Assembly (NCBI RefSeq): GCF_027409185.1
Contig: NC_084469.1
Span: forward strand, 82,247,918-82,311,917
Source of the DNA: Cynocephalus volans
Taxonomy: Eukaryota > Chordata > Mammalia > Dermoptera > Cynocephalidae
Direction of reading: 5' to 3'
Length of the DNA: 64,000 nucleotides
Shown: one piece after another, positions 1 to 10,727 of the stretch
Numbering within the stretch: the stretch's first letter is position 1
Layout: each line of letters opens with the position of its first letter
Notes under the pieces: model-generated
What the model saw: only the letters and a program-made list of their open reading frames with translations
What the model was told of the DNA's origin: nothing
Databases searched by the model: none
Made by a program: the position numbers and the translations under genes

Positions 1-125
1 TTGTCTTTTTGCTCTGTTAACTGTTTCTTCTGCTGTGCAAAAACTTTTTAGTTTGATATAATCTTATTTGTTTATTTTTCCTTTTGTTGCCTGTGCTTTT
101 GGGGCCATATTCATAAAGTCTTGGG
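1..125 (-). repeat. L1 ORF2 fragment, old, antisense
   Basis: The plus strand reads as the complement of the L1 ORF2 C-terminal part, and the same stretch occurs again at about 5,265-5,380 and 7,205-7,320 in better-preserved L1 copies. It is cut by the window edge on the left and diverges after about position 125. No open frame of useful length remains. Confidence 0.75.
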
Positions 126-468
126 GGCAGTTTTTTTTAGAAGGAGCAATTGTTTCTGGGCTAGGCAGACACCTTTCAAATTGTCCACTCTGATGGAGAC
201 TCAAATAACTGATGAAAATGAACTTAGAGAGGTTCTCAGAGAAACATAAACATATCTCATTAATTATAAGAATTGTCCAATAAAAAATAAATGTCATTTT
301 TGGCCAATATTCAGTGTATATATGTGACCTTGCAAATATTTCCTGGATAGAAAGACAGTCAGTTGACCTGCCACTTCCAGCACTGTTAATTCTTTTGTGG
401 GAAATTTATATCTCCTGCTTCTTTTGCATAAGAGTCATGAGGTAGCAATGGTCTCTCAGATATGACAT
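126..468. other. AT-rich unique stretch, no gene seen
   Basis: Between two oppositely oriented L1 fragments. I see no coding potential, RNA gene or recognisable repeat; the short open frames are chance. Confidence 0.4.
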
Positions 469-1612
469 CAAAAGCACAAGGAACAAAATAAACAATAGAT
501 AAATTGGGCTTTATCAAAATCAAAAGCTTTTGTGTGTCAAAGGACATTATTTAGAAAATGAAAAGACAGCCTGCAGAATGGGAGAAAATATTTGGAAATC
601 ATATATCTGATAAGTGTTTAATAGTCAGAATACATAAAGAACTCCTACAACTCAACAACAAAAAGACAAACAACCCAATTTAAAAATGGGCAAATGCTTT
701 GAATAGACATTTATCCAAAGATAAACAAATGGCCAATGAGCACATGCAAAGATAATCAACATCATTAGTCATTAGGAAAATGCAAATCAAAACCATAATG
801 ACATACCATTTCACATCTACTAGAATGGTTATTTTTTTTAAAGTTTTTATAATAAAAAAAGTGTTGGTGAGGATAGGGAGAAATTGGAACCTTTGTACAT
901 CGCTGGTGGGAATGTAAAATGGTGCAGCCACTGTGGAAAATAGTTTGATGTTTCCTCAAAAAGTTAAACATAGTCAGGGGTTCAGATGCCTGTACCGGCC
1001 AGCTGAGAAAAAAAAAAAAGAAAAATTAAACATAAAATTGCCATATGACACAGCTATTCCACTCTTAGGTATATACTCTAAATAACTGAGAAGAGGGACT
1101 CAAACAGGTACTTGCAGACCTGTGTTGACTGCAGTGTTATTCACAATACCCAAAAGGTGGAAAGAACCAAAGTGGCCATCAACAGAAGAATGTATAAACA
1201 AAATGTGGTATATCCACACAATGGAATGTTATTCAACCATAAATGAGGTTCTGATTCATGCTATAACACAAATAAAACTCGAAAACATTATGCTAAGTGA
1301 GATAAACCAGACACAGAAAGACAAATATTGTATGATTCTGCTTAGGTAAAATATCTAGAATAGGCAAATTCATAGAGACAGAAAGTAGATTAGAGGTTAC
1401 CCATGACTGGGGAGAGAAGAGAGCGTAGAGGTGTTTCTTAAGGGGTTCAGTATTTCTATTCATGGTAATGGGAAAGTTTTGGAAACAGGTAGTGGTGATG
1501 ATTGTGCAATAATGGGAATGTAATTAATGTCACTGAATTGTGCACTTAAAAATGGTTAAAATGGCATATTTTGTAATTGTATATTTAAGCACAATTTTGT
1601 TTAAAAAGTCTT
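469..1612 (+). repeat. L1 3' part (ORF2 C-terminus and 3'UTR), sense, old
   Basis: The stretch reads as the ORF2 C-terminal region in sense orientation. A 75-codon remnant at 1,122-1,349 keeps the typical motif KMWYIHTMECYSTIN near the ORF2 end. It is many times frameshifted and lies head-on to the antisense fragment at 1-125. A short CYN SINE sits inside it at 972-1,022. Confidence 0.8.
972..1022 (+). mobile_element. 5'-truncated CYN SINE inside L1
   Basis: A box-B-like tRNA segment (GGTTCAGATGCC, then a GTACCGGCCAGC tail) is followed by an A-run. It is flanked by near-identical 14-bp direct repeats, AAAAGTTAAACATA before and AAAAATTAAACATA after, which are target-site duplications in the L1 sequence. 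It lacks the tRNA 5' half. Confidence 0.7.
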
Positions 1613-2095
1613 GAGGATATTGGATGAGAATTCTCATACTATTGGTGCCAGGCTGCACTGAGTGCCCCAGAAGTAGGAGCCAGGCCTGCTGAAATTACTG
1701 TCATTACTTCTGTTCACTTCCTTTATGAAAAGCAAACAAGCATTCAAGGAAAAGGAAAAAAGGATATGGTTATCTGTACCTCCTCTCATCTTGATTTAGA
1801 AAGAGAACTATACTGTAATTATCGTGAAACGTAATTAAAAGATATGGGGAGATGACTGCGTGGCAAGGTTTTCCTTTAAGACATGTTAGTGCTATTGTGC
1901 ATTTATCTCTGGTTATAAATGATAGCTGCATTAAGTAGGTAAGCAGAGTCTTTCACCATGTGTGTATCTGTATCTAAGGATGTGGTTATTTGAGCAGCTG
2001 AGCTCCTTGGACAACAAGAAATTCATCATATGACACTTAGAGTCATTAAATTCTGAGATCTATTTCTGTCGAATGTCTAAACTAATACCATTACT
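1613..2095. other. Unique AT-rich stretch, no gene seen
   Basis: Separates two sense L1 fragments. No open frame, RNA gene or clear repeat family recognised. Confidence 0.35.
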
Positions 2096-2858
2096 ATGAT
2101 CTTATAAAATGACTACGTTTGATCCAGCAATTCCAATCCTAGGTATGTAGCTAAGAGAAATAAAAATGTACACCCATACAAAAACATATACACATTCAGC
2201 AGTTTTATTCATAATAACCAAAAAGTGGGAACAACCAAATATCCATCAACTGATGAATGGATAAATAAAATATGGTGTAGCCATACAATTATATACTATT
2301 CATCATAAAGAGGAATGAAGTACTGATACCTGCTACAACACTTATGAACTTTGAAAACACGTTAAGTGAAAGAAGCCCATCACAAAAGACCATGTGTTGC
2401 GTGACTCCACTTATGCAAAATGTCCAGAAAAGGCAAATCTATAGAGTCAGAAAGTAGATTAGTGGTTGCCTAGGGATGGGTTAATGGGGGAATAAAAGAT
2501 GACTGCTAATGGGCAAAGGGACTCTTTTTGGCATGATAAAATGGTTTATTATTTTTTTAAAAGATGACCGGTGAGGGGATCTTAACCCTTGACTTGGTGT
2601 TGTCAGCACCACACTCACCCAGTGAGCAAACCGGCCATCCCTATATGGTTTCCGAACCCGTGGCCTTGGTGTTATCAGCACCACACTCTCCCAAGTGAGC
2701 CACGGGCCAGCCCAAATGTTTTAAAATTAGATTGTGATAATCACTGAACAATTCTGCAAATACACTAAAAACCATTGAATTGTGCACTTTAAATGGATGT
2801 GATGTATGGTATGTGAGTTATATCTCAATAAAGCCATTACCACACCAAAAAAGCAAAC
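2096..2858 (+). repeat. L1 3' end, sense, split by a CYN SINE
   Basis: Sense ORF2 C-terminal and 3'UTR-like sequence (the 'ATCCAGCAATTCC' and 'ATGGATAAATAAAATATGG' stretches are typical) ending near the 'TATCTCAATAAAGCC' tail. It is interrupted at 2,553-2,715 by an antisense CYN SINE. It is too decayed to code. Confidence 0.75.
2553..2715 (-). mobile_element. Dimeric CYN SINE (tRNA-Ile derived), antisense
   Basis: Read on the minus strand, it starts GGGCTGGCCCGTGGCTCACT, runs through two tRNA-like units joined head to tail, and ends in GGTCATCTT plus an A-run (poly-T on the plus strand). Each unit keeps an A-box-like GGCTCACT and a GGTTCGGA or TTAAGATCC box-B-like segment. The host L1 resumes on both sides with a short AAAATGTTT-like duplication. 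The colugo-specific CYN family is the best match I know. Confidence 0.85.
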
Positions 2859-3171
2859 CGTAGAGGTCTCCATGGCTCTCTGGATGTGAAGACTAAGAAA
2901 AAGTGAGGCAAGGCTCTTTCTGAATCTGTTCTGCTACATGTATAATTCCCTACGGGTTACAGTGTCCTAGTTTTTTAAAAAGTGGTTATTAGAATATCAT
3001 TCCTAAGATGTAAACATATGCATTGAATTAGGTTAAACACAATGAAGAAATCTAAATTACAAAAACCCGCGTGTATCTGAAAACCAATGAGTGGTTTAAA
3101 TTGCATTTAACAGATAATTTATTTAGAGAGAGGCAGAGAGAAAATTACATTTCTTGAGTTACATTAATGTA
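2859..3171. other. Unique AT-rich stretch, no gene seen
   Basis: No open frame or recognised repeat between two L1 fragments in opposite orientation. Confidence 0.35.
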
Positions 3172-3975
3172 ATTTTTAAAAACAGCTTTATTGAGATATA
3201 ATTCACATATTATACATTTCACACATCTAAAGTATACAGTTCAGTAGTTTTTAGTATATTCTCAAAGTTGTGCAGCCATCACCACAACCAATTTTAGAAA
3301 GTTTTATTCACCCCCAAAAGAAACCGCATATCCTTTAGCAGTCACCCCTCATTCTTCCACCCAACCCCCAGTCCTAGGCAACTACTAATCTTTCTATTTG
3401 TATACATTTGCCTGTTCTGGACATTTCACATAAATGGAATCATATAATATGTGGTCTTTTGTGACTGGCATCTTTCCTTAGCACAATGTTTGCAAGGTTC
3501 ATCCATGTTGTAGGATATATCAGCACTTTATCCCTTTTTCCTGATGAATAATATTCCATTGTATGGATAGGCAACATTTTATTTATCCATGCATCAGCTG
3601 ATGGACATTTGGGTTGTTTTCACTTTTGGGCTATTACGAGTAATGCTTTTACGAACGTGCACGTGCAAGTTTTTATGTGGACAAATGTTTTCAATTCTCT
3701 TGGTATATACTTAGGAATGGAATTGCTGAGTCAACGGTAGCTCCCTTTTGAAGAACTGCCAGATCATTTTCTAAAGGGGTTTCACATTCCACATTCTCAC
3801 CAACAGTGCATAAGGGTTCCAATTTCTCCACATCCTTGCCAACATTTGTTATTATCTGACTTGATTATAGCCATCCCAGTAGATGTGAAGTGGTATCTCA
3901 CTGTGGTTTTGATTTACATCTCCTGATGGCTAATGAAGTTGAGCATCTTTTCTTGTGTCCAGTTTACTTTTGAAT
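3172..3975 (-). repeat. L1 3' region, antisense, old (L1M-like)
   Basis: Begins with the antisense 3'UTR form 'CAGCTTTATTGAGATATAATTC' and continues through the complement of the ORF2 C-terminus (ATTCCATTGTATGG, GATGGACATTTGGGTTG). The same family recurs at 40,520-41,830. It carries many indels and no intact frame. Confidence 0.85.
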
Positions 3976-4009
3976 TATCTCTCCACTCTAACTCCCTGTG
4001 CCTGCTTGT

Positions 4010-4400
4010 TTAGGCCCTGGTCATCTCTTCTCTGACTAGTCCGCATGCCTCCTAACTGGTCTTTCCATCTTCCGTTCTCCCTAGGATGCAATCTCAGAGC
4101 ACATCACTTTCTGCCTAAAACCTTGAATGGCTCCCTACTGCCAACAGGACAGAGCCTGCACTTCCGAGTGTGGCATCTGAGACCCTTCACAGTCTATCTC
4201 CAATCTATCTTTCTATGTCCCATCTCCCTGTGTCCCATCCAGTGCAGCTGGCCTGTGCCTTTGCCCATGCTGTTCTCTCTGCTTATAAGCACTTCCCCAA
4301 AGTATGCACCTGGTCAGCACTTACTTATCCTTTAAAACCTAGCTCCAATAGAATCTTCCGAGTGAAGCCTGCTTCATATCACCTCCAGACAGGGCCCTCA
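4010..4400 (+). repeat. L2-type LINE relic, sense
   Basis: Pyrimidine-rich, cysteine- and leucine-biased frames and phrases such as 'CTTGAATGGCTCCCTACTG' and 'CCTGTGCCTTTGCCCATGCTG' are typical of L2 3' regions. The 96- and 115-codon open frames here are remnants of that sequence, not genes. The 3' tail of the same element lies at about 4,845-5,000, beyond a DNA-transposon insertion. Confidence 0.7.
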
Positions 4401-4444
4401 CACTGTACAACTCCAGGGGAGGTCATTTTCATGGTGATCTATAT

Positions 4445-4740
4445 CAGGGTCAGCAGAGTATGGCCTGACACCTGTTTTTGTACTTTGCGTGAACTAAGAA
4501 CAATTTTTACATTTTGAATGGTTGAAAATAATTGAAAAGTAGAATATTTCATGACACAATTTTGGTGCCCATAAAAAAAGTTTTACTGGAATATAGCCAT
4601 GCATATTTGTTATTATGTTATATTAGTCTGTTGTGCTACAAGAGCAGAATTAGCAATTACAACAGACATGGGATGGTCCACAAAGCATAAAATATTTACT
4701 ATCTGTCCCTTTACAGAAAAAAAATTGCCAAATCCTGGTG
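4445..4740 (+). mobile_element. Non-autonomous DNA transposon relic (hAT-like)
   Basis: Contains the conserved internal stretch 'AAGTTTTACTGGAATATAGCC' and 'TAAAATATTTACTATCTG' seen in a common short mammalian DNA-transposon family. A reverse-oriented relative lies at 52,438-52,625. I do not assert the exact family name. It splits an L2 element. Confidence 0.55.
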
Positions 4741-4844
4741 TATGTGAATGCTGCCCTGGAGTTGTGCAGTGTACAACCTATGCCGATGGACTCCAGCAGC
4801 CCTGCCTGTAGGTTCCCCTGGAACTTTTTTCATACCTCTGCTCT

Positions 4845-5000
4845 AGTATTTACCATATGTGTAATAATCTGTCTCCTTCCCCCATGGACCTTGTGCTGCA
4901 AAACCTGAGACTGACTCTCTGAGTCTTGTTCATCTTTGTATCCTCAGTGTATAGCCCATGGTCTGGCACAGAGTGGGACCTCAACAAATGTCTGTGTCAC
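4845..5000 (+). repeat. L2 3' tail, sense
   Basis: The 'TTGTTCATCTTTGTATCCTCAG' and 'TGGCACAGAGTGGGACCTCAAC' pattern is the standard L2/MIR 3' core. It is probably the continuation of the L2 at 4,010-4,400. Confidence 0.7.
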
Positions 5001-5254
5001 AGCATTGAATTAAATATCTCCTGGATACTGAAGAAGAACTAATAAAACACTATAGATGTTTTAGTATTAATGAAACTCATAAATAAAAATGACAGTACTA
5101 CTGCTGGCAAAATTCTGGATCTGTTGTTTCTGATTTTAAAAGCATTCCATACTCCAGCATAACTTGTTTGATTTGAACCTCTCCTCTCCCAGAGGAGTCC
5201 TTATTGGGATATTTCATTGAATCAAAATCGCTGTGGTTGGTGTGAAATGTTGGA
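5001..5254. other. Unique stretch, no gene seen
   Basis: No coding frame or clear repeat. It borders the nested L1/ERV stack. Confidence 0.3.
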
Positions 5255-6226
5255 GATGTCTTTTCTCTCTGTTAACTGTTTCTCTTGATCTGCAGAAGCT
5301 TTTCAGTTTGATATAATCTCATTTGTTTATTTTTTCTTTTGGTGCCTGTGCTTTGGAGTCTTATTCATAAAGTCTTTGCCCAGTCCTACTTCCTGAAGTA
5401 TTTCCCTGTTTTCTTTTAGTAGTTTTATAGTTTCAGATCATATATAAGTCTTTAATCCATTTTGAGTTGATTTTGGTATATGGCGAGAGGCACAGGTCTA
5501 GTTTCATTCTTCTGCATATGGATGTCCAGTTTTCCCAGCACCACTTATTGAAGGGGCCGTCTTTTCCTCATTGTATGCTCCTGTTGCCCTTGTCAAATAT
5601 CACTTGGCTGTAAGTATGTGGGTTGATTTCTGGGTTCTCTATTCTGTTCTATTGATCCAAGAGTCTATTTTTATGCCAGTAACATGTGTTTTGGTTACTA
5701 TAGCTTTTTAGTATAATTTGAAATCAGGTAGCATAATGCCTCTGCCTTTATTTTTTTTGCTTGTGATTGTTTTGGCTATTCTGGGTCTGTTGTTGCTCCA
5801 TATGGATGTTAGGATAGTTTTTTCTACTTCTGTGAAGAAAGTCACGGGTATTTTGATGGGGATTGCATTAAACCTGTAGTTCACTTAGGTTAGTATGGAC
5901 ATTTTCACAATGTTAATTCTTCCAGTCAAAGAGCATGGAATGTCTTTCCATCTATTTCTGTCCATTTTAATTTCTTTCAGCAATGCTTTGTAATTCTTGT
6001 TGTAGCAATCTTTCACCTCCCTGGTTAAACTGATTTCCCAGGCATTTTATTTTATTGTGTGACTATTTATAATTGGGCTTGCTTTCTTGATTTCTTTTTC
6101 TGCTAGTTCATTATTGGAGTATAAAAATACTATTCATTATTGGGTCTTGATTTTGTATCCTACAATTTTACCAAAGTTATTTATGAGCTCTAAGAGGTTT
6201 TAGGTAGTCTTTAAGTTTTGCTTCTT
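5255..6226 (-). repeat. Old L1, 3' segment, outer layer of nested stack
   Basis: Antisense ORF2 sequence aligned by eye with the younger L1 at about 7,215-8,150. It has frequent indels and no long frame. It stops abruptly near 'TAGTCTTTAAGTTTTGCTT', which in L1 should be followed by the 'TTTTCTATACATAGG...ATCATCTGC' stretch. That stretch resumes at about 14,971, so this segment and 14,971-17,375 are two halves of one old L1 split by the later insertion. Confidence 0.8.
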
Positions 6227-6232
6227 TTCTCT

Positions 6233-6469
6233 CTCTTTTTTTAAAAATTTTATTTTGTCGATATACAGTGTGGTTGATTATTGTGGCCCATTACCGAAAC
6301 CTCCCTCCCTCCTCCCTCTCCCCCCTCCCTCCCAACAATGTCCTTTCTGTTTGCTTGTAGTGTCAACTTCAAGGAATTGTAATTGTTATCTCTTCTTCCC
6401 CCCACCCGGTTTTTTTTGTTTGTTTGTTTGTGTGTGTGTGTGTGTGTGTGTGAATTTATTTATTTATTT
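6233..6469 (-). repeat. L1 3'UTR with poly-A and (GT)n/(C)n tract
   Basis: The plus strand shows poly-T, then GATATACAGTGTGGTTGATT, a CCTCCCTCC-rich run and a TGTGTG tract just below the ORF2 stop codon. The same architecture occurs at 19,525-19,755, which shows that the tract belongs to this L1 subfamily. On the coding strand it is a G-rich polypurine tract, as seen in L1 3'UTRs of other mammals. Confidence 0.85.
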
Positions 6470-8253
6470 TTAGCTCCCACCAATAAGTGAGAACATGTGG
6501 TATTTCTCTTTCTGTGCCTGACTTGTTTCACTTAATATAATTCTCTCTAGGTCCATCCATGTCTTTGCAAATGGCAATATTTCATTCTTTTTTATAGCTG
6601 AGTAGTATTCCATTGTGTAGATATACCACATTTTCCGTATCCACTCATCCGATGATGGACATTTGGGCTGGTTCCAACTCTTGGCTATTGTAAAGACTGC
6701 CGTGATGAACATTGGGGAACAGGTATACCTTCGACTTGAAGATTTCCATTCCTCTGGGTATATTCCCAGCAGTGGAATAGCTGGGTCATGTGGTAGATCT
6801 ATCTGCAATTGTTGGAGCAACCTCCATACCATTTTTCATAGAGGCTGCACCATTGTGCAGTCCCACCAACAATGTATGAGAGTTCCTTTTTCTCCGCAAC
6901 CTCGCCAGCATTTATCGTTCAGAGCCTTTTGGATTTTAGCCATCCTAACTGGGGTGAGATGGTATCTCAGTGTAGTTTGATTTGCATTTCCCAAATGCTG
7001 AGTGATGTTGAGCATTTTTTCATATGTCTGTTGGCCATTCATATATCTTCCTTAGAGAAATGCCTATTTAGCTCTTTTGCCCATTTTTTAATTGGGTTGC
7101 TTGTTTTTTTCTTGTAAAGTTCTTTGAGTTCCTTGTATATTCTGGATATTAATCCTTTGTCAGATGTGTATTTTGCAAATATTTTCTCCCACTCTGTTGG
7201 TTGTCTTTTAACTCTGTTAATTGTTTCTTTTGCTGTGCAGAAGCTTTTTAGTTTGATATAATCCCATTTTTTAATTTTTCCATTGGTTGCCCATGCTTTG
7301 GGAGTCATATTCGTGAAGTCTGTGTCCAGTCCTACTTTCTGAAGTGTTTCTCCTATGTTTTCTTTAAGAAGTTTTATTGTTTCAGGGTGTATATTTAAAT
7401 CCTTAATCCATTTTGAGTTGACTTTAGTGTATGGTGAAAGTTATGGGTCTAGTTTCATTCTCCTGCATATTGATATCCAGTTATCCCAGCACCATTTGCT
7501 AAAGAGGCAGTCTCTTCCCCAGTGTGTAGGCTTGGTGCCTTTGTCAAATAGCAGATGGCTGTAGGTGTGTGGGTTGATTTCTGGATTCTCTATTCTATTC
7601 TGCTGATCAGTGTGTCTGTTTTTATGCCAGCACCATACTGTTTTGGTTATTATAGCTTTGCAGTATAGTTTAAACTCAGGTAATGTTATGCCTCCAGCTT
7701 TATGTTTTTTGCTCAGCATTGCTTTGGCTGTGCATGGTCTTTTGTTATTCCATATAAATGTCTGGATAGTTCTTTCCATTTCTGAGAAAAATGTCATTGG
7801 AATTTTGATGGGGATTGCATTGAATTTGTATATCACTTTGGGTAGTATGGACATTTTCACAATGTTGATTTTTCCAATCCAAGAGCATGGGATATCTTTC
7901 CATCTTCTTGTATCCTCTCTAATTTCTCTCAGCAGTGGTTTGTAGTTCTCATTACAGAGATTTTTCACATCCTTGGTTAACTGAATTCATAAGTATTTTA
8001 TTTTTTTGGTGGCTATTGTAAATGGGCAGGCTTTCTTGATTTCCCTTTCTGCATGTTCACTATTGGAGAATAGAAATGCTACTGATTTTTGTGTGTTGAT
8101 TTTGTATCCTGCTACTGTGCTGAAATCATTTATCAACTCCAAGAGTTTTTTTGTAGAGGCTTTAGGCTGTTTGATATATAGGATCATGTCATCTGCAAAC
8201 GGGGACAGTTTGACTTCATCTTTTCCAATCTGAATGCCCTTTATTTCCATCGA
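6470..8253 (-). pseudogene. L1 ORF2 C-terminal half (RT end to C-terminus)
   Basis: This is the 3' part of an L1 ORF2 coding for the endonuclease/reverse transcriptase. Translated fragments show the RT motif FADDM (about 8,180-8,190), the downstream KINTQKSVAFL stretch, the cysteine-rich [15 protein letters not shown] segment (about 6,870-6,920) and the C-terminal KMWYIYTMEYYSAIKKNE block, ending with a stop at 6,470-6,472. At least four frame changes or stops separate the fragments. The upstream side is cut by the ERV LTR at 8,254. With the segment at 11,072-13,030 and about 95 missing bases it totals about 1,280 codons, the usual L1 ORF2 length. Confidence 0.88.
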
Positions 8254-8596
8254 TGTCCCGCGCAACCGTCTCGCCAGCAAGAACGACGCGGCACACACAG
8301 GATCCTTCTGCAGTAAAGCTTTAATGCGTCTTGAGAGGCAGAGCACAAGCTTATCGGGGCGGAGACCCCAAGTACAGAAACCCGTTCCCTTTTATAGAAA
8401 ACTGTCCCTCGCCTAGGACGTGTCCCTCTCTGACTGGCGGTCGTGCATCAGCCCAGATGACGCCACGGGAGAGGCAGAGACTAGAGGTGGGGAAATTCCC
8501 AGCACATGCGCTCTAGACTTGTTTTTGCCGATTGTCAGTGTTGGCCGGCGCCATCTTGTAATGGCGATTACAGTGTAACGTGGGCAGCTCCCCACA
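8254..8596 (-). repeat. ERV 3' LTR (343 bp)
   Basis: It differs from the other LTR at five substitutions and one single-base indel by eye, about 98% identity. It carries TG...CA termini, a TATA box (TATAAAAGGG, 8,396-8,387 minus) and an ATTAAA polyadenylation signal (8,325-8,320 minus). The low divergence implies a fairly recent insertion or homogenisation between the LTRs. Confidence 0.92.
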
Positions 8597-8610
8597 TCTC
8601 CCCCTTTCTT
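8597..8610 (-). other. ERV polypurine tract
   Basis: On the minus strand AAGAAAGGGGGAGA lies immediately upstream of the 3' LTR, the expected place for the plus-strand primer of reverse transcription. Confidence 0.85.
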
Positions 8611-8884
8611 ATTACATTAAGAGGCTGGAGCAAGCTCATTGGCCACAACATGTCTAGCCAGTAGTCCTGTCTTAGGTCGACCCACCTCAGGCCGTGACCT
8701 TACCCATCAAAGGTTAACCCTATCGCCACCAGGCACCATGTCTTAGGTCGGCACACATCCGGGGGGAAGTTGCCCGTCTCTGGACCTACTGGAACGGACT
8801 CTGAATTGTGAATTGTGGGCCAGCACGAGCCAGGGCGAACCCCACTGACCAGTTTTCAGGGAGGCCAGCCGAAAAGAAGGGGGA
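8611..8884 (-). other. ERV region between env stop and polypurine tract
   Basis: About 270 bases of proviral interior with no recognisable protein. A 70-codon open frame (8,743-8,955 minus) partly overlaps env in another frame, and I do not regard it as a gene. Two similar 'TGTCTTAGGTCG' copies lie about 70 bases apart (about 8,670 and 8,741), a minor internal repeat. Confidence 0.5.
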
Positions 8885-9448
8885 CTAGTCTTTGAGCATA
8901 GATAGCCAAATATCGGGATTGGCTCCTTGCTCCAGAGCCACAAGTGCTTGGGCAACGACCACCTTGTCTCTTTGTGTTTGGGCTTTCAGCCTACAGACCA
9001 GCCACAGAAGGAACACTAGTCCACAGCAAAGGGCCGCCCCAAACAATCCCACCCCCACCCATTCCTTGAAATGTGACATAGCAGTTGTGATCCAGGAGGA
9101 CAATCCAGCTGCAAAAGAGGCATCCACTCTTGTCGAATTCACAGCCACGATGGCAGAGCGCAGGTCCCGCATCAGGCCGTCAAAGTCTCCTGTCCAGTTT
9201 CCTAAAAGATACTCAGACAAGCGATGAGACAAGTTTGCTGCCCTGGTATAATTTTCATATTGGATGCTAGTTACACATAATCCTGAATATTTCCATTGAC
9301 ATCCCAGTTGTGCAATTTGCCATAGAACCTCTATTTGTTCTTGGACTAAATCTACCCTTTGATTGACCACCATCAATCCTCCCCTTAACTGAGAATTTAT
9401 TGCAGTTTGTGTGTTCAGGGCCTGAGCAACAGAAGAAGAGGTTTTAAC
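8885..9448 (-). pseudogene. env: ERV env remnant: transmembrane subunit, C-terminal part
   Basis: An open frame on the minus strand ends at 8,885. It continues in the same frame upstream of its first Met (9,376) to the gag-frame stop codon at 9,449-9,451. It shows a heptad-rich N-terminal part, a disulfide-loop-like LGCQWKYSGLC motif, two or three N-glycosylation sequons (NYT, NWT, NST), a single hydrophobic membrane span (VGLFGAALCCGLVFLLWLVC) and a cytoplasmic tail of about 35 residues. This is the layout of a retroviral TM protein. The SU subunit, cleavage site and fusion peptide are missing, so it is a deletion remnant. Similarity to betaretroviral TM is my judgement from layout. Confidence 0.8.
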
Positions 9449-10456
9449 TCAGCAGAGGGGATTTTTAAAAATGGTCTCAGCCAATTTATATCTCCCAATA
9501 ACTTTTGAAGCATTTTGTAAGGCACTTTCAACGACCTGTAAGGCTTGATCTGCTGCAGGAGTTAATACTCTCCGGGAGGAGATATGAGCTATTAGCCATG
9601 CCCTGAGGCAAGACCTTCCATTGAAATCTCTTATCAGGCTCAGAGTAAACTCAACAGGGGCATGGACCCGTCCTCCCTCGGAAGTCTCAAAGACCGGAAA
9701 GGTCATGGTCAGTCTTTTCCTCACCCTTTCAGGGATCAGCGAGAAGGCGGATGAGCGTGACGCATAGGGAGGCGGCGCCGTGGGCGGCGGCCGCGTTAAC
9801 CTTTCTGCGTCACTTCTCCAATATTCATCAGGGTGATATCTCTCTTCCTCATATCTAGCCGCTTCTTCCTCTAGTTCTGACTCATCACTAAGACCGAGGG
9901 AATCAGAGCCCGAATCCCCTAAGTTTAGGGCTCCCAGCTCCCTCAGGGGATAGAGGCTGTCCCTTTTTTCCTGAAAATCACTTGGGCGCTGACTTTCTCC
10001 CTCGTTAGCAGACTCGCCAGGAGGGCCCTTTTTCTTTTTCACTCCCTTGTCAGCAGACTTACCGGGAGGGCCGTTTACCTTTTTGGAGACGTCTCTCCTT
10101 TTGCGGGTACCCATCCTCTCACTCCGTTCAGTTTCTGACATGCTGTCTTGGACTTCCTCTAATATATTTTGTCCTTCTGTCACTACCGGTTTACAGCCTT
10201 CATCCTCCAAACAATTCTTAATGAACTTCCAAATGGTCTTGGTGCCCTGACGTAGGTCTCCCTCTGCGTACTTGCGGTCAAGGTCTTTGCCCAATTTGTT
10301 CCAAGAGCTCAAGGTTAGGGAGCCGGAACAGGCATACCATGGCGCCACACGATCTACCTCTTTCACAAAATTTCTGAGTACACGGCCCCCTACTTTGATC
10401 TCACGTTGTCTCAGCACAGCCTCTAACGCGGTAACCATAGACTGCGTGGAACCCAT
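9449..10456 (-). pseudogene. gag: ERV gag remnant: matrix, linker and start of capsid
   Basis: An open frame of 335 codons. I choose the ATG at 10,456 rather than the ORF-first Met at 10,492 because it gives an N-terminal MGSTQS, a myristoylation-type signal. Residues about 1-95 look like a betaretroviral matrix (PWYACSGSLTLSSWNKLGKDL). Residues about 130-240 are a charged linker with a duplicated GPPGKSA/GPPGESA unit and an acidic stretch, then a PPPY late-domain motif. PVFETSEGG marks a likely capsid start. Soon after, the capsid is cut off. The last 50 residues do not look like gag and may include a scrap of pol. The frame ends with TGA at 9,449-9,451. Confidence 0.82.
9452..9610 (-). other. 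Possible pol-derived scrap at the gag/env junction
   Basis: The tail of the gag frame ([20 protein letters not shown]) is unlike gag. In hydrophobic pattern and the LTP motif it recalls the reverse-transcriptase connection region of betaretroviral pol. If right, the interior carries two deletion joints, gag to pol and pol to env. I cannot align it here, so this is tentative. Confidence 0.35.
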
Positions 10457-10707
10457 AATGCGCCCTGCTTTAGGAGGCGCTGTGAGACACACCGCTCCCT
10501 TATGTACGAGAGGCTCACACGGGTCTCAGGTGCAGCTGCGTATCTACGTCAGTCTGACCACACCAAGGGATGAGTCTAAAACCTTGTAATCTAACCGAAT
10601 TCACCCCAGACCAAGAACAGACACACCTCTCTGAACTTACCCTCCTGCAGTTCTGAATCCTCCCTGTCACCAGGGGGTCTCCGAAGGTGCTGACGATGTC
10701 ACAAATT
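10457..10707 (-). other. ERV 5' leader
   Basis: About 250 bases between the primer binding site and the gag start. This is where a packaging signal and major splice donor would lie. I see no unambiguous donor and no long open frame. Confidence 0.55.
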
Positions 10708-10725
10708 TCCCGGGTTTCGGCACCA
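10708..10725 (-). other. ERV primer binding site, tRNA-Phe
   Basis: On the minus strand TGGTGCCGAAACCCGGGA is the exact complement of the 3' 18 nucleotides (with CCA) of mammalian tRNA-Phe. It starts two bases downstream of the 5' LTR. Mouse IAP elements are also primed by tRNA-Phe. Confidence 0.92.
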
Positions 10726-10727
10726 GA

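Noticed and set aside
10047..10589. Plus-strand frames overlapping gag
   Set aside because: Shadows of the minus-strand gag frame, with no independent start context or domain.
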